Shown here in pieces: positions 20,100 through 33,013 of a stretch of 56,466 nt of DNA; within the stretch, counting starts at the first letter, position 1, and every line of letters begins with the position of its first letter. Below the pieces are notes generated by a model. That model worked only from the letters and a program-made list of their open reading frames with translations, searched no databases and was not told the DNA's origin. This DNA is from Diphasiastrum complanatum (taxonomy: Eukaryota; Streptophyta; Lycopodiopsida; Lycopodiales; Lycopodiaceae): positions 1 through 56,466 of the forward strand of contig MU833435.1 of the NCBI GenBank assembly GCA_029204225.1. The letters are read 5' to 3'. Both the position numbers and the translations under genes were made by a program.

Positions 20100-21472
20100 G
20101 TGTGTCTGGCATGTAGACTCTGTAGTATGACGAATTGTTGTCATATCTTACCAGAAATCCTTGTTCAGCTTTCTCATCAAGCTTCTTTCAAAGCTTATTA
20201 GGGATATGTGCATAAGCTGCATAGCCAAATATTCTGATGTGAGACAAGTTGGGCTTTCTACCCCACCATAATTCGTGTGGTGTCGTGTGAGGGACACCTG
20301 GATGTATGAAACTGTAGCTACTGCTTCAGCCCACAGTACCGTTGGAGTTTTTAAGTAGGCTATCATGCACCTGGCTGCTTCCATCAGGGTCCTATTCTTC
20401 CTCTCTGCAACACCGTTATGCTACAGTGTGTAAGCTGCAGTCCTTCTGTGAATGATGTCACGATCATTACAGAAGTCAGTGAAGCAATTCGAGATGTATT
20501 CGCCACCTTGATCTATCCTTATCTGCTTCACTTTGTTGCCAGTGCATCTCTCTATCCAATTTACATACTTTGTAAATTTATCAATTGCTTCTGACTCTGA
20601 CAAATTTACTATAATCATCAATGAAGGTTATGTAATATTTCAAGCCTCCTATTGAGATCACATTGAAAGGCCCACAGATGTCAAAATGCACTAACTCCAG
20701 AATCTTAATCGTTCTGTAGGAGTCTTTGACGAATGGAGTGCGAGACATCTTACCCTTCAAGCATGCATCACAGGTGGTCGAATTGTTCACATTCGAGATG
20801 CTGACCCCTGTTATTGCTCCATGATGGCTTGCTTGGTAAAGTGCCATCAAATTCATGTGGCATAGTCTCTTGTGCCACAGAGTGTCTGGCAAATTATCAT
20901 GAGTCTGATGCACTTGATCTGCAGGCAGACGTACCTTCAGGTGATATAGATTACCTTTTGTTCTACCTTGAGTGATCAAGGTACTGGTACTGGCATCAAT
21001 AACATTGCATGCTTCATCACAAAATGTCACACACATCCCTGCATCAACTATCCTTGCCACAAAAAGCAAGTCATGTTGCAGTGCAAGCACGAACAGAACA
21101 TCTTTGAGTCGTCTGTCTTTGTCCCTTCGTGTTGAGCCAGAGTGAATCAATACCGTTCACTTGATGTTTGGATCCATCTCCAAGAACAATGAATCTTGAA
21201 GGATCTACACTTCTGAAATCAGACATAATTCATCTTGATGTCACGAAGTGTGAGGTAGCTCTTGAGTCTAGAATTACTTGTTGTGTGTCAGGCGTTGACG
21301 CTGCACACACATCTGCACAAATGTCCGGTCGAACAATTTTTGTTCGATCTCTCTTCACCCATTTTTGAGCTCTCAGGCTCCTCGACATAAGACGAATTGT
21401 TGTATTTTGTATTTTTTGTCTTCTGACAATTGTCTTGCTTACTAACATTAGACTAACTGTAATGTGCATCAA
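20100..21472 (-). pseudogene. Copia protease to integrase, different lineage
   Basis: Right to left: post-protease block ('VILDSRATSHFV' near 21240, 'DVLFVLALQHDLLFV'), pre-integrase ('LWHKRLCHMNLMALY', 'CDACLKGKMSRTPF'), integrase ('VHFDICGPFNV', 'TFIDDYSKFV', 'IRIDQGGEYIS', 'HNGVAERKNRTLMEAARCM'). Several stops and frame changes (near 20620, 20420, 21150). Reverse transcriptase is absent. It is joined directly to family A RNase H at 20099/20100, giving a chimeric element. Confidence 0.8.
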
Positions 21473-22151
21473 TTAGAAAGTATATATTTTGCGAATAATT
21501 TTGTGTCGTGTTCTTGTAACTTACAAATTAGAAAGACTAAGCATCTACAACTAATTTGTGAATTACAAGAGTGGCAGATTAGCCACGATCTAAAACTATT
21601 CTGATGATGTCATGATATCAGATCATATATCTGTACTCAATGGTATTTAGCTGATTTTCTTGTTGGTTGTTCATGGGGCACGACTGATTTCGTGCCTTGT
21701 CATGTCGTGTCGTGCCGTGTCGTGTCGCCTTTTGTCAAAGGTTCAAAATTGAAAGCTAGCAAAGCTTTGGCATTAGAAACAAAATGTTTCTTCACTCCTA
21801 AGTCATATTCCTGGTCTTGATTGGTAGCCAAAATTTGTCTTCCATGAGTACATATGCTCCGAAGTAGCTGTACTCCCCACAATGCTGTGTTCTACGTAGA
21901 GTGTCTCCAGGGCATAGATATTGGTAGAGTTCTGGGGTGAAAAAATAGTAGCATGGAGGTCCTCTTTGCCTTAGCTGGAAGATGTCACTACGCGCAGGTT
22001 GGAACTGACCCTCTTCTCCCATCATACGGGGTCCAACTCATTGTTGGTGTTATCTCACTTCTAGGCCCTTACTTTGGTCTTTGAGATTAGGTCATGTGTC
22101 CGCTAAAGTTCTAGGACTGTTAAGGGTACATCCATTGAAATTGTTTAGTTT
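21473..22151. other. Intergenic, short GTC-rich repeat
   Basis: No gene recognised. 21696-21729 is a short array of TGTCGTG/TGCCGTG-type words. A 75-residue minus-strand ORF at 21798-22025 matches nothing known to me. Confidence 0.35.
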
Positions 22152-23294
22152 TGTTGACAGGTCCCCTGCTCCAGAGGATCTGTTGGTTGGCCAAAAGTTC
22201 TTTTTCTTACTTCTTCTGCCTATCAGCAGAGACAGTGGGCTCTTGCTTAATGTTCTTTCTTGTTTCAAGCCCAAAATAAGGCAGAAGGGACGGGTTCTTG
22301 TTGTAGTATTATGTCCTGCCTGTCAGAGGACATCCGGATGGGTCACTCTTGAACTGAATGCACATGTATAATCAACCAAAATGCAAGCCAATGCGTTCAA
22401 CAAATGATCTACGTTACTGCTCAGCTGAACAACGCTGGATTCCTACTTCTACTTTGCTGCAAAATGAACTAAAATCAGATCCTACACTACTTCATAAATT
22501 GACAAAACAAGAAACAAAAACTAATCTACAACATGTTAGAAGTCCAAGAATCAAGAAACCAACCAGTCTTTTGATTCTTGGACATTCCAAGAACATCAAG
22601 AACTATAATGTTAGAGAATATGCAAGATTTATGCCACATTTCTAGCCTATTTAGTTTACTTGAATGTTGTCTCCTGCATTAATCCACAAGAAAAGATGAA
22701 ATCTAACCCACAATTAGGAAAGCAAGAAAACTAATCCACTCTAAATCCACAACCACACACAATATGAATGGAAGGGCATGATCATAGGGGCATCACTCAA
22801 GAAAACCATCATGATCAAGGAGCTTAGTGTAGCATCAAACTCATGGGAAATCTTCTTATTAAGCATGGAGTAGATACAATGCAAAAAGCTCCTCTTCACA
22901 AAGAGGGAGTCTCTTAAATAAGCAAGAGAGCTCCTTAGGTGGCATCCTAGTGGAATTTTCACATTTCACAAATTACAAGTGGAATAATGCTCTCTACTAG
23001 AGGTCACCATGAAAAGGTGGCTCACTCTACTTTCTTTAAGAGGGGTCTACTTGCATTTATTACATTTGCTTAGAAATACTAGTTCCTACATGGTCATTCC
23101 ATCTTCCGGGATTCACCATGAGGCTTACACAATTCTTGCATGTCCTTCCTAGCTAGTATTTCTCGGCTCTCATACTCGGCTCTCAGTCTTCATTAGTCTC
23201 GTCTTCTTAGATACCTCCTCGGTCCAAGGTGAGAGGTGCTCTTGAGTTGCTCTGTCCGAGCATCTTGGGGATTCGTCAGAATCAGCCAACATCA
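22152..23294 (-). repeat. 3' LTR of the gag-only element
   Basis: 1143 bases. On the minus strand it starts TGATGTTGG after the purine tract 'GGGGTGGGA' and ends GTCAACA. It is nearly identical over more than 1 kb to 28150-29214, apart from a diverged stretch at the left end (22160-22200 against 28158-28210). Confidence 0.85.
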
Positions 23295-25571
23295 TCCCAC
23301 CCCTAATGTGTTTCAAGATATTGGACAATGTCGCTCTGCTTCTGCATTGGCATCTTCGATTGGCACTTGGAAAAACGTAGATCCTCGTTCACTAACATAA
23401 AACCAAGTGTTTATTGTCACCAATATTTATCACAAAAAACTATTTTTTACAAATTGTCGCGATTGGATCAAAATGTCTTATTGCTATAGGTGGTCGACAA
23501 TCTCAAAATTGGAGAGCTCTCAGCAGCTTCACAACTTGCATGCTTGAGTGCTTTCCATGTGTCTCTTTGTTTTGTCACTTGTATCTGCCATTGATGGTTT
23601 TATCTTTGGTTTCTTGGCAGATTCTATCTTCTAGGAGGTCTGTATCCTCCATTTGCCACTGGGTGTTTCCGTGGTTCTTCTCTCAGTTGAAGTTTCAGTC
23701 TCGAGAAAAACCTTCGATCTGGTAGGTTGCACAAACTTTGGTAATCAGTCTCAAGGAGATGGACACATCAAAAATTGGTGGTAGGAACAAATTTGGATGG
23801 ACGGTTTGATAACGGTAAGAAAACATGATGAAGGCTTGGTGAAAGGATGAAGGAATTGATAGTTCTACAGTTGCAGCCTTGGACCCTTGCAATGTCGAGC
23901 TTTGACCACCACTTGCTGGGTGAGGAGCTTGCTTTATTTGCAGGTTCACGGTTGTCTTCATCTTTCTTTTTTCTGCAGCGCTTTCTTTTGGTCCGTTACT
24001 TTTGGATCTCTTTGGGCTTCATAGGAGGGGATTCAACTATCATTGCTCCAGAGAGTTTCTTTTGATCAAGATTGATCTGACTCATCTATTGCTTAAGTTT
24101 TGTCCTTTCCTCCTCAACTTCTTGGATCTTTCTCTTTATTTCTTCTAGCTGGTTTGCCTGCTTTTGTAGGTCTTTTTCGGCTAAACAGCCAATATAGGTG
24201 GTAGTTGATCTCCGCAAGACACTTGCAATGATCTATCAGCTGCTTTGGTAAGACTATCAAAAACTGGGAATTTCTCAGAAGAACAGTAAACTGATGATAA
24301 ACAAACAGATGGAAGGGAGGGTGGTGGTGACAACGGTAGATGGTGTGGACATAGACATGAGAATGGGCACATAAGTATGGCAAGAGGTTGGTTGAAGAAG
24401 AAGACTGATTTTCCAATGCTTGTATTTCTCTTTTCTGAAGGATCTTCGTCATGACTGGAATACTTCTTCTGATTGAGTCTCTTCGGATTATCCATCTGCC
24501 TTCTTTAGCCTTGTCTTTTCATATTTGACTTGTGACCTTGTCTGTCGATCTTGCTGATGTTGTTGTTGGCAGCGTAACTGCTCCAGTGGATCCAAGCAGA
24601 TCCACTCTCTCCCCCCCCAAAAAAAAAAAAATCTGTTAGTAGAGATGTTGTTGCTGGTAACTGTTCATGCTCAAGATTGGATCGGCTTGTGGAACACGTA
24701 GTTGAAACTTGTTGAACATGCGATTGGACTAAAGATTGAACAAATTTTAACTAAATTTGTTTCGAACTTGCTGTAGTTGACTCAAAAAATAATATGGCAA
24801 TGAGATGCAAGAATCAACTCTAATTTGACATGGATTTCTCATATGTCTCAAAAATCCTAAACTGCTGTACAAGAGAATCTGAAGATGGATAGATGAATGA
24901 AAATGTGTTTTGGAGATGCTCTACAGAAGACTCTTGTGCAATAGCTGTTTCTCATGCAAAAATCAATCACACACTAGGAATGAAGAGCAAAAAGGAAATA
25001 AACAAACTGTACATAGAGTGAGAACTATAGTGCACTTGTCTAACAAAACTTGCTTTCATCAACATTGATAATGTACCTTGACAATTGCAATATTCCTTTT
25101 GTTTTGTAGAGTAATGTGACTTACTCTGACATGCCCTTGTCAAAACAAGACAGAGTTGGTTACACTAAAATCTACCATCAGTGATAGCAGATGATGTAAG
25201 ATATAGCTTGAGATGCAGGTATGGTTGAGGTACTATGTCCTGAGGACCTTGTTGAATAAGAGATTCAGAACCGAATCTCTATATGGATTTCCGAATTGTA
25301 GATTTATTGTGTATTGGCACATTGGAAATCTTATCAGCATGTGGAAAGACAAATAGATTTGAGGTTGAAGAAGGGGAGAAAAACTGTCAATTCCCTGTGG
25401 AGGTTGCTCTTGGTTGGACATTGGAACAAATGATGGAATATCGGTTTCACTTTCTTTCGACAAGGACTCATTTCATATTGTCTTTTTTCATTATGGAACT
25501 GGTGTATTGTGCAGTATTGTAGAAGTGTGCTAGAAACTTCTCGAGTGAGCAACAGGTTTAATTGTTGGTTG
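23295..25571 (-). other. Non-coding 3' interior of the gag-only element
   Basis: 2.3 kb between gag and the 3' LTR where protease, RT, RNase H and integrase would lie. No block of these domains was seen on either strand. A C8A13 run lies at 24611-24631. Confidence 0.55.
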
Positions 25572-26944
25572 CTATGGTGCTCGTGTTGTTGTCGTGAGGA
25601 TCCTATCGGGATTCATAACTGACGTGACGGACAGGTAGGATCTTAGTTGGTTGTTTCGGATAGTCTTTGAAACTGTGTTTTCTGATACAGTCTGAGCATG
25701 GTACTGGTTCTTAACTGGACAATCAACAATGAAGTGGCCAGTTTCACCACTGATGAAATATCTGGTGTGCAATGGCCCTTGTATAACGGCATAGCCATCT
25801 TGTATGGCTAGTGGTTCTGGACTTTCTGGTGGGTATTCATGATAAGTCAAGGAATATCCAGATGGTGATGGTTGTTCTTCATATTGTTGGACTATATGTG
25901 CTTGGATAGGTCGATATGAAGGACAAGCATCAACAGGATGCGTAGCCCTGCAGTGTGGGCACCATATCGTTTCTATAAGGTACCTGTGCAGGGTTTGACT
26001 GACCAGGCATACTACTTTGGATAGACTTCAGGGTAGCTTGAAACTCATTGGTGAGTTTCTCCATCTGTAGTTGATGTTGCTTATTAGAACAACTCCAACT
26101 GGGATTTCCAAAGCTGAACCCGAGTGTCCTCGATCGGCTTCAACTCATGGATAGTAGCACGCGATGCTTGTCTTTCCCTGGATTTGTCAACATCTGATCC
26201 CTCGTCTTCTTCCTTGATGGCATCAGACATAGCTAACTTTAGGCTCATGTATTCATCATTGGATTTAAGCTCGCGTCTAATCCATCTTGGAAGTCCGACT
26301 AGAAACCAGATGATGAGCATCTGTTCGGAGGGTTGTTCTTGTACTTAACTTTTGAGGCATTTGAAACGCTCAATATAGTCTCGTACGCATTCATCCTTTG
26401 CCATCTTGATGTTACTCAATTTGACAAAATGACTCTTGATCAAGCGAAAGGGCATAAAACGCTTGATAAAGGACTCTTTCAAGATTGACCAGTCCGTCTT
26501 ATCTTCACGATCAAGGTTGAAAAACCAATCACGTGCTTTGGAGATCATGGTCATCGAAAATAGTTGGACCATAGCATCAGAAGATGTTTCGCCATACACA
26601 TCACATGCATTCTCAAATATTTGCAAAAATCTTTGAGGGTCCGACCTACCGTCAAACTTTGGTAGATCTAGCTTGGGTGTACGTCTCTCATGTTAAGCAT
26701 TGTGGGTAGCAGAGGCTCCATTAAGGTAGGTTCTGGCCTGTGAGGGTTCAGCACCATAAAATTGGGGTCGTGCACGTGAGGACTCAGCTCTATCAGGTTC
26801 TTGTCCCTCGAAAGGGTTTGTGAATGGCTCGGGTATTTGGGACCGCATTCGGTAGAACCTATGACGTTTGATTTGTTCAGCTACAGGGGACCTGATCTCG
26901 TATGGATAATCTTCGGGGATTTCAAGATCTGTATTATCGGCCAT
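25572..26944 (-). pseudogene. Gypsy-type gag of a gag-only LTR element
   Basis: Starts 'MADNTDLEIPEDYPYEIR' at 26944. The Retrotrans_gag core follows in the same frame with single stops at about 26694 and 26345: 'ARDWFFNLDREDKTDWSIL', 'ESFIKRFMPF', 'VRDYIERFKCL'. After 26084 the frame shifts. A coiled 'QLQMEKLTNEFQATLKSIQ' segment and a first knuckle, 'CPHCRATHPVDAC' (CX2CX4HX4C, about 25930-25970), can be read, then a second, degenerate knuckle 'YFISGETGHFIVDC' that has lost two cysteines. No pol domain follows. This is the layout described for non-autonomous TR-GAG elements, which would need enzymes from a partner. This copy's gag is dead. Confidence 0.75.
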
Positions 26945-27175
26945 TGGGTACTGTTGTGTCGTTTTTGTGTTGGGTATGTGTTTCTGGTGTTTTTGGATTT
27001 TTTAGGATTTTTGGTGTTTTTGGGGTTTTAAAGGAAGTGAATGTGGAGACTCAGTATGAAAATTGCTTTCTAGTGGTATGAGTTTTATTTTTTGAAATTT
27101 TTTTGGTGTTTGAGGTATTGTTTGAAAGTTCTATGGTCTGGCATGGAGTTGGTCAGTTGAGATGGTGAGGAATCT

Positions 27176-27816
27176 CGTCGGTCGAGATTGGACCCAGAAC
27201 CGTCGGTCGAGATCTTACGCGAACTCGTCGGTCGAGATCTGATTAAAAACCCGTCGGTCAAGATTTGACGCGAACTCGTCGGTCGAGATCTGACGTCAAC
27301 CCGTTGGTTGAGATCTGATCGAAAACCCGTCGGTTGAGATCTGACGCGAACCCATCGGTCGAGATCTGATTGAAAACCCATCGATCGAGATCTGACGCGA
27401 ACCTGTCGGTCGAGATCTGACATAAACCCATCGGTCGAAATCTGAAAAAAAATGTCGATTGAGATTTAAAAAAAAAAACGTCGATTGAGATTTGAAAAAA
27501 ATTGTCGGTTGAGATTTGAAAAAAAAGCGTCGGTTGAGATTTGAAAAAAAGCGTCGGCTGAGATTTTAAAAAATTGTTGGTTGAGATTTGAAAAAAAAAT
27601 CGTCGGCTGAGATTTGAAAAAAATCGTCGGTTGAGATTTGAAAAAAAAGCGTCAGTTGAGATTTGAAAAAAGTGTCGGCTGAGATATGAAGGGAAGCATC
27701 GACTGAGATATGAAAGAAAGCGTCGGCTGAGATATGAAGGGAAGTGTCGGCTGAGATATGAAAAAAAGCGTCGGCTGAGATATAAAGGAAAGCGTCGGCT
27801 GAGATATGAAGGAAAT
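27176..27816. repeat. Graded minisatellite, about 26 units of 23-26 bp
   Basis: About 26 head-to-tail units with the core GTCGGTYGAGATYTGA. Three subtypes follow each other from left to right: units ending ACGCGAACC, units ending in A-rich 'GAAAAAAAAG', then units with GAGATATGAAGGGAAG. The array lies between the primer site and gag ATG of the gag-only element, in its untranslated leader. Confidence 0.92.
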
Positions 27817-28127
27817 GGAGCGTGACGGGGCGGCTGAAGGAGTGTGGTTGATGGGTGTGGGTTCTAGTTTTGCAGTTTGATACTAAAGCAAGTCTGGTCG
27901 CTTGTGTTTGCAGTTATTATTGCTTGCTGGTTGGTTTGCAGGTTCAGGTGCAAGCAAGTTGGTTTTCAGACGGATTTGCAAGCAAGTCTATTTGCCTGCG
28001 ATTGTTGTTTCTTGTAGGTCGTTTTGCAGGTAGGGTAGTTTGTTTGCAAGGTAGACTACAGATCAGAACTGGTATGGATTTGTTCAAGAACACTGTTGCA
28101 ACAGGTGTGGGTTTATGAGGTGTGGAG

Positions 28128-28147
28128 TTCAAGCAGCAACGGTGCCA
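28128..28147 (-). other. Primer-binding site, tRNA-Asp-like
   Basis: On the minus strand, after the LTR end GTCAACA and a short spacer, comes 'TGGCACCGTTGCTG', close to the TGGCGCCGTTGCCG site of many plant gypsy elements. This fixes the element's orientation as minus. Confidence 0.6.
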
Positions 28148-28149
28148 AA

Positions 28150-29214
28150 TGTTGACATCTTCTTAGCCTATCAAACCTGTTAACTAGTTTTTCTTTGTTT
28201 CTTTCTTCTTCTGCCTATTAGCAGAGACTGTGGGCACTTCTTGAGATTACCTTTCTTGTTTTAAGGCCCAGATTAGGCAGAAGGGGCAGATAATCATTGT
28301 AGTATTGTCCTGCCTATCAGAGGACATCCGGATGGGTCAATCTTGAACTGAATGCACATGTATAATCAACCAAAATACAAGCCAATGCGTTCAACAAATG
28401 ATCTCTGTTACTGCTCAGTTGAACAACGATGGATTCCTACTTCTACAAAATGATTTAAAATCAGATCCTACACTACTTTACTTGCATAGATTGACAAAAC
28501 AAAAAACAAAAACTAATCTACAGCATGTTAGAAGTCCAAGAATCAAGAAACCAACCAGTCTTTTGATTCTTGGACATCCCAAGAACGTCAAGAACTAGAA
28601 TGTTAGAGAATAAGCAAGATTTATGCCACATTTCTAGCCTATTTAGTTTACTTGAATGCTGGCTCCTACATTAATCCACAAGAAAACATGAAATCTAATC
28701 CACAACTAGGAAAGCAAGAAAACTAATCCACTCTAAATCCACAACCACACACAATATGAATGGAAGGGCATGATCATAGGGGCATCACTCAAGAAAACCA
28801 TCATGATCAAGGAGCTTAGTGTAGCATCAAACTCATGGGAAATCTTCTTATTAAGCATGGAGTAGATACGATGCAAAAAGCTCCTCTTCACAAAGAGGGA
28901 GTCTCTTAAATAAGCAAGAGAGCACCTTAGGTGGCATCCTAGTGGAATTTTCACATTTCACAAATTACAAGTGGAATAATGCTCTCCACTAGAGGTCACC
29001 ATGAAAAGGTGGCTCACTCTACTTTCTTTAAGAGGGGTCTACTTGCATTTATTACATTTTGCTTAGAAATACTAGTTCCTACATGGTCATTCCATCTTCC
29101 GGGATTCACCATGAGGCTTACACAGTTCTTGCATGTCTTTCCTAGCTAGTATTTCTCGGCTTTCATACTCGGCTCTCAGTCTTGATTAGTCTCGTCTTCT
29201 CAGAGACCTCCTGG
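28150..29214 (-). repeat. 5' LTR of the gag-only element, truncated
   Basis: Matches the 3' LTR (22152-23294) closely until 'GACCTCCT' at 29214, where about 80 bases of the outer end are missing and unrelated sequence begins. The few differences between the pair suggest a fairly recent insertion compared with other elements here. Confidence 0.85.
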
Positions 29215-32200
29215 ACACCCCTAGATTTTAAGTGGGGTAGGTCAAGTGAAATGTGGTGAGTCCTGTTCACTGGATGGTAGCGTTTCCCATATTCCAGGTC
29301 TAGGTGTTTTGCTAGACAGTACCGGAAGTGGCATGCATACTTTGCGACTTAACCATGGCAGCGGGGGATGGGCCTCGAGCGAGCTTGGTCAAGCGAGCTT
29401 TTTCAGAAATATGAGCGAGCTTTTCATAATGACATGATGGGCTCTACTAAATATAGTGTGATTCTTATCTCAATCCATTTGCTAACTAGTAAATGTGTGA
29501 GTTTATACATGCACTATGTAAAATAAACAAGAGTTACAATCAAAATTCAATACAAAACAAGGCAGGGATTGTGGCTAGCCACAAGGACCCTGCCTTAATA
29601 AAAGTTGGTGCTTTATTTGATTTTTAGGAATGGGTCTTAGTCATGGTGCATGTAAATAATGTAATGCTTAATGGTTGATCTAATAGCATTAAGTTACTCT
29701 ATGAAATTATCTTCAATTGCAAGAATTTATACAAAAATAGTCTGGTTGGCTTTTAAGTATTCTTGCATTTGTTGTGATTGTTTGTTTGAGATTATGTTGA
29801 TTCAAGGGGGCTGATTTTAGCTCTCAACCTTCCCTCACATCAACATTTAACTGTGGGATGATTGAGCATATTTGTAAGAGTTGGTGTTGCTTCATAACTT
29901 ATGCCTTCTCCCAACAATCAGTAGTCCCAAAGCTGCATTTGATTTAGGACAGATGCAGCTCTAGCTGGAGGCCATCTGCATGAAAATATCGACGAGGTTA
30001 GACAGTTTGAAGAAACTGACAACAAAGGCAAAAGAAAGCGTTCACACTTGAATAAGCATGTGTATATTGCACTCGCGTGGTATTTCCCTTGTTGCTTGCA
30101 GCTCGAAATGAAAGATGGCTCGAACAACAAGAACAGCTTCGGCTAGGATAACATGATGAGAACATGCAATCAATCCACTAGCCATCTTTTCTGGCAAGAT
30201 GACCTAATGGAAAGTTCATTCTCTTGTGTAAAGGAGCAATGTTACCCGAAATGGCAGGTGTGACCTCCATCAAACTTTACGGAAGTCAAAGCACCTTGAA
30301 ACTTTATGTAGACATAAATGCATGGCTCAGCTCTTTTTATGGACTCTCTTTCTAAGCCGCTCTTTCTAAATACACTATATCAACTATAGGGAATTCTTTA
30401 TGAGTTCAATAGCTTCAATGAACGTGGACTTGGTAAATGCATCATGAATGTGCATAATGGACTTTCCATTATTAGCTTATCTTGTCTTTTGTGGAGGACC
30501 ACACATTCCACCTTATAAGACCTCAATTTTGGCGCAATATGCCAAGCCTACCATTAATGGAGATGGAGTCTCAAGGTGCTTTAACCTTATAAGACCTCAA
30601 TTTTGGCGCAATATGCCAAGCCTACCATTAATGGAGATGGAGTCTCAAGGTGCTTTGCTCTAAGACTTATGCATGTTCTCTGTTATAAAATGGACCTAGT
30701 TCCCTATGCTACATACCTATATGTGTTCTAAATGTTGAGGATTGAAGTGGACCCATGGTAACTTCAATTTAGAGAGCCCTTGAGACTTTGCTCAACTCTG
30801 TTTTGAAGGGTGGTACAGTGTTTTGAAGGGTGGTACATACTTTCCTAGTGAAAGGTGTTAAACAAAAGGGACTTTCATTATGAAGGAATACTCAATTTGA
30901 AAGGTGCTCTAAGGATTTTAAAGATTAAATGACTGTCAACGGGATCCGGAAGTCTTCAAAATGCAGGCCCTGTGGTGCCCACACACATCAGGTTAGGTTA
31001 GTGAATTTGTTAGGCATTTAGTGCTAAGGGTGGATGGCTGGTGAATTGTTTCCGCACCTGCATTTAATGACTTGGGTTGACACTAACTAACTCATTTTGC
31101 ATCTCCAAGGGTCCATATTTCAAAAGCAAAAATGAATCCAAGGTCTTTCAAATATTAGGCAGATCTCTTCATCCTCAAGGTCAGGGCAGCAACGCAAATT
31201 ATGGAAAATAACATTTAATAGAAGGTTGTCATTAAGGGTAGAAGCTATTGTCTTTTTCAGGAATTTGTTACACCAAGCATCAACAACAGGAATGGGTTAG
31301 GCTTAAGCTCATAGTCCAGATTTATGCCATGATTAGAAGCAGGCATGTGGAACCCAAGAGAGTCAGAGGGAGCAGCTAAGGTGGGCCAGGGATCAGCAGG
31401 GCATCAGTGCTGGTCTCCAGAGATCATAGATCATGGAGGTAGAACTGCGTGCATCGTGATCAGGGGCAGGAGTCAGCACAACTGGGGATGAGAAAGGCGT
31501 GAGAATGTGTTGGAATCTTGCTGGGTTGGGGCTCAGCCATGCCTTAATCTCACCTCAATCATCTTCCTGTAAAAATACACTGTTTCAGTTAATGCTAACT
31601 GGATTCCATTAATTAACTGGAAGTGGAGCAGCATCTTCAGTTGACTCTAACTGAAACTCATAAACATCAAGTGGGGCGCATGCCTGAGCCACTTAGCCAC
31701 ATTTCAAACTAGATCTTGTAACCATGTAAAGTGCGGTATTTGTTTGCCATTTGGCAAAATTATGGCGTGTTGTTGCTGTTAAGTCTAGGATCTGTAGAAA
31801 CATGAGACGTAAGTTTTCACAAATTCTTTAACCAGCAACTGAAAAAAGCTGCAGGAGAAAACCTACTCTTTGCTGGCATTTTCGCTTCTTCGTTTCAGCT
31901 CCTCCCAAGTCCCCACACTTTAAGGTGATCCAATTTTTAACATTAGTAACCCTGCAACATGTAACTCAAAGCTTCTCGGCTTTTCATGGTCGATTTTATT
32001 TTTAAGAAGCCTTCAGCTGACGTTAAATTCCATTTATCAGAACACACAATACACAATGAGAATCTAAAATTTTGAAAGCTGAAAAGCAAACAGATTACGA
32101 TCGCAAGGAATTTTCATTGACAATGCATTGTTATGCAACCTATTTCTTCTCTTCTTCTTCTTCTTCTTCTTTTGCTTTTTCTTCTTCTGCTGCTTTAGTT

Positions 32201-32953
32201 AACGTTTTTGTTCTAGGACCTATTACTCCAATCGTTGCAAAAATTTGGAAAATAAATACTTTTCCAGCCAGGTGTTATAATGTGTTTCCATACAGATTTA
32301 GTATAAACTTGCACCTCAAACTCCAATTGAGCACATGTAGCAATAATGTCTGCGCAACATTCTGAAGGCTAGTGCTCTGTCCCGTGTTTTGACAAATCCA
32401 GTCGTATGCGCACAGCTGTCAGACGATTCTGATTACTTACAAGCTGTGGTATTCTGAAATAGTTGTCATGACAGTTACTATAGCGGTATAGGAATGTAAT
32501 TTGAAAACAAGCAAGAATTTTTGAGGAGATTGACAAATCGCAACCCCCGAAAACGTTGTACTGAAATCACAAGTTCTACCAAGTACATCTGGGGTCTCTG
32601 CAACTGTACTTTCACATTTACTCTTACGTACACTAGAATCATGGATTATCTTTACTCTAAAGGACCGACATTTGCTGATGCTGATATTTTCTCTCATACG
32701 TGCCAGTTATCTAACAAATGAAATCGAATAACTGTGGATTCGCTCATGAGAAATACTTTACATTAAAAAACGTTTCTTTTCTCATGCAAGAGAAGAACTT
32801 TGCTATAGCCATCTATGCAGAAAAGATATGTTACACCATCAATGCGGCATGGGTGTATCATCATTGATTTATTAGTGCAACAGATGCAAGTGTAACGTGG
32901 TATAAAAAGGCTGATGATCTGCAGCTAGCCTTGCATTAACGTGAATTTAAATC

Positions 32954-32955
<2 letters not shown>
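29215..32955. other. Intergenic, no gene seen
   Basis: No exon or transposon domain was recognised. It contains an exact tandem duplication (30510-30656), a short 20-base tandem duplication around 30800-30835 ('GTTTTGAAGGGTGGTACA') and a TTC-rich tract near 32150-32175. Confidence 0.4.
30510..30656. repeat. 74-bp exact tandem duplication
   Basis: 30510-30582 and 30584-30656 are the same sequence in direct tandem with a 74-base period and no mismatch, beginning 'ACCTTATAAGACC'. The perfection suggests a very recent event. Confidence 0.95.

Positions 32956-33011
<56 letters not shown>
32956..33011. repeat. (CT)28 microsatellite
   Basis: 56 bases of uninterrupted CT on the plus strand. Confidence 0.97.

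Positions 33012-33013
<2 letters not shown>

Noticed and set aside
27085-27423. 112-codon minus-strand ORF with repeated Arg-Ser-Arg units
   Set aside because: It is produced by the minisatellite, whose unit lengths vary between 23 and 26 bases and do not keep a frame; no domain is seen.
27176-27816. CRISPR-like array
   Set aside because: Direct units without unique spacers, in a plant retrotransposon; it is a minisatellite.
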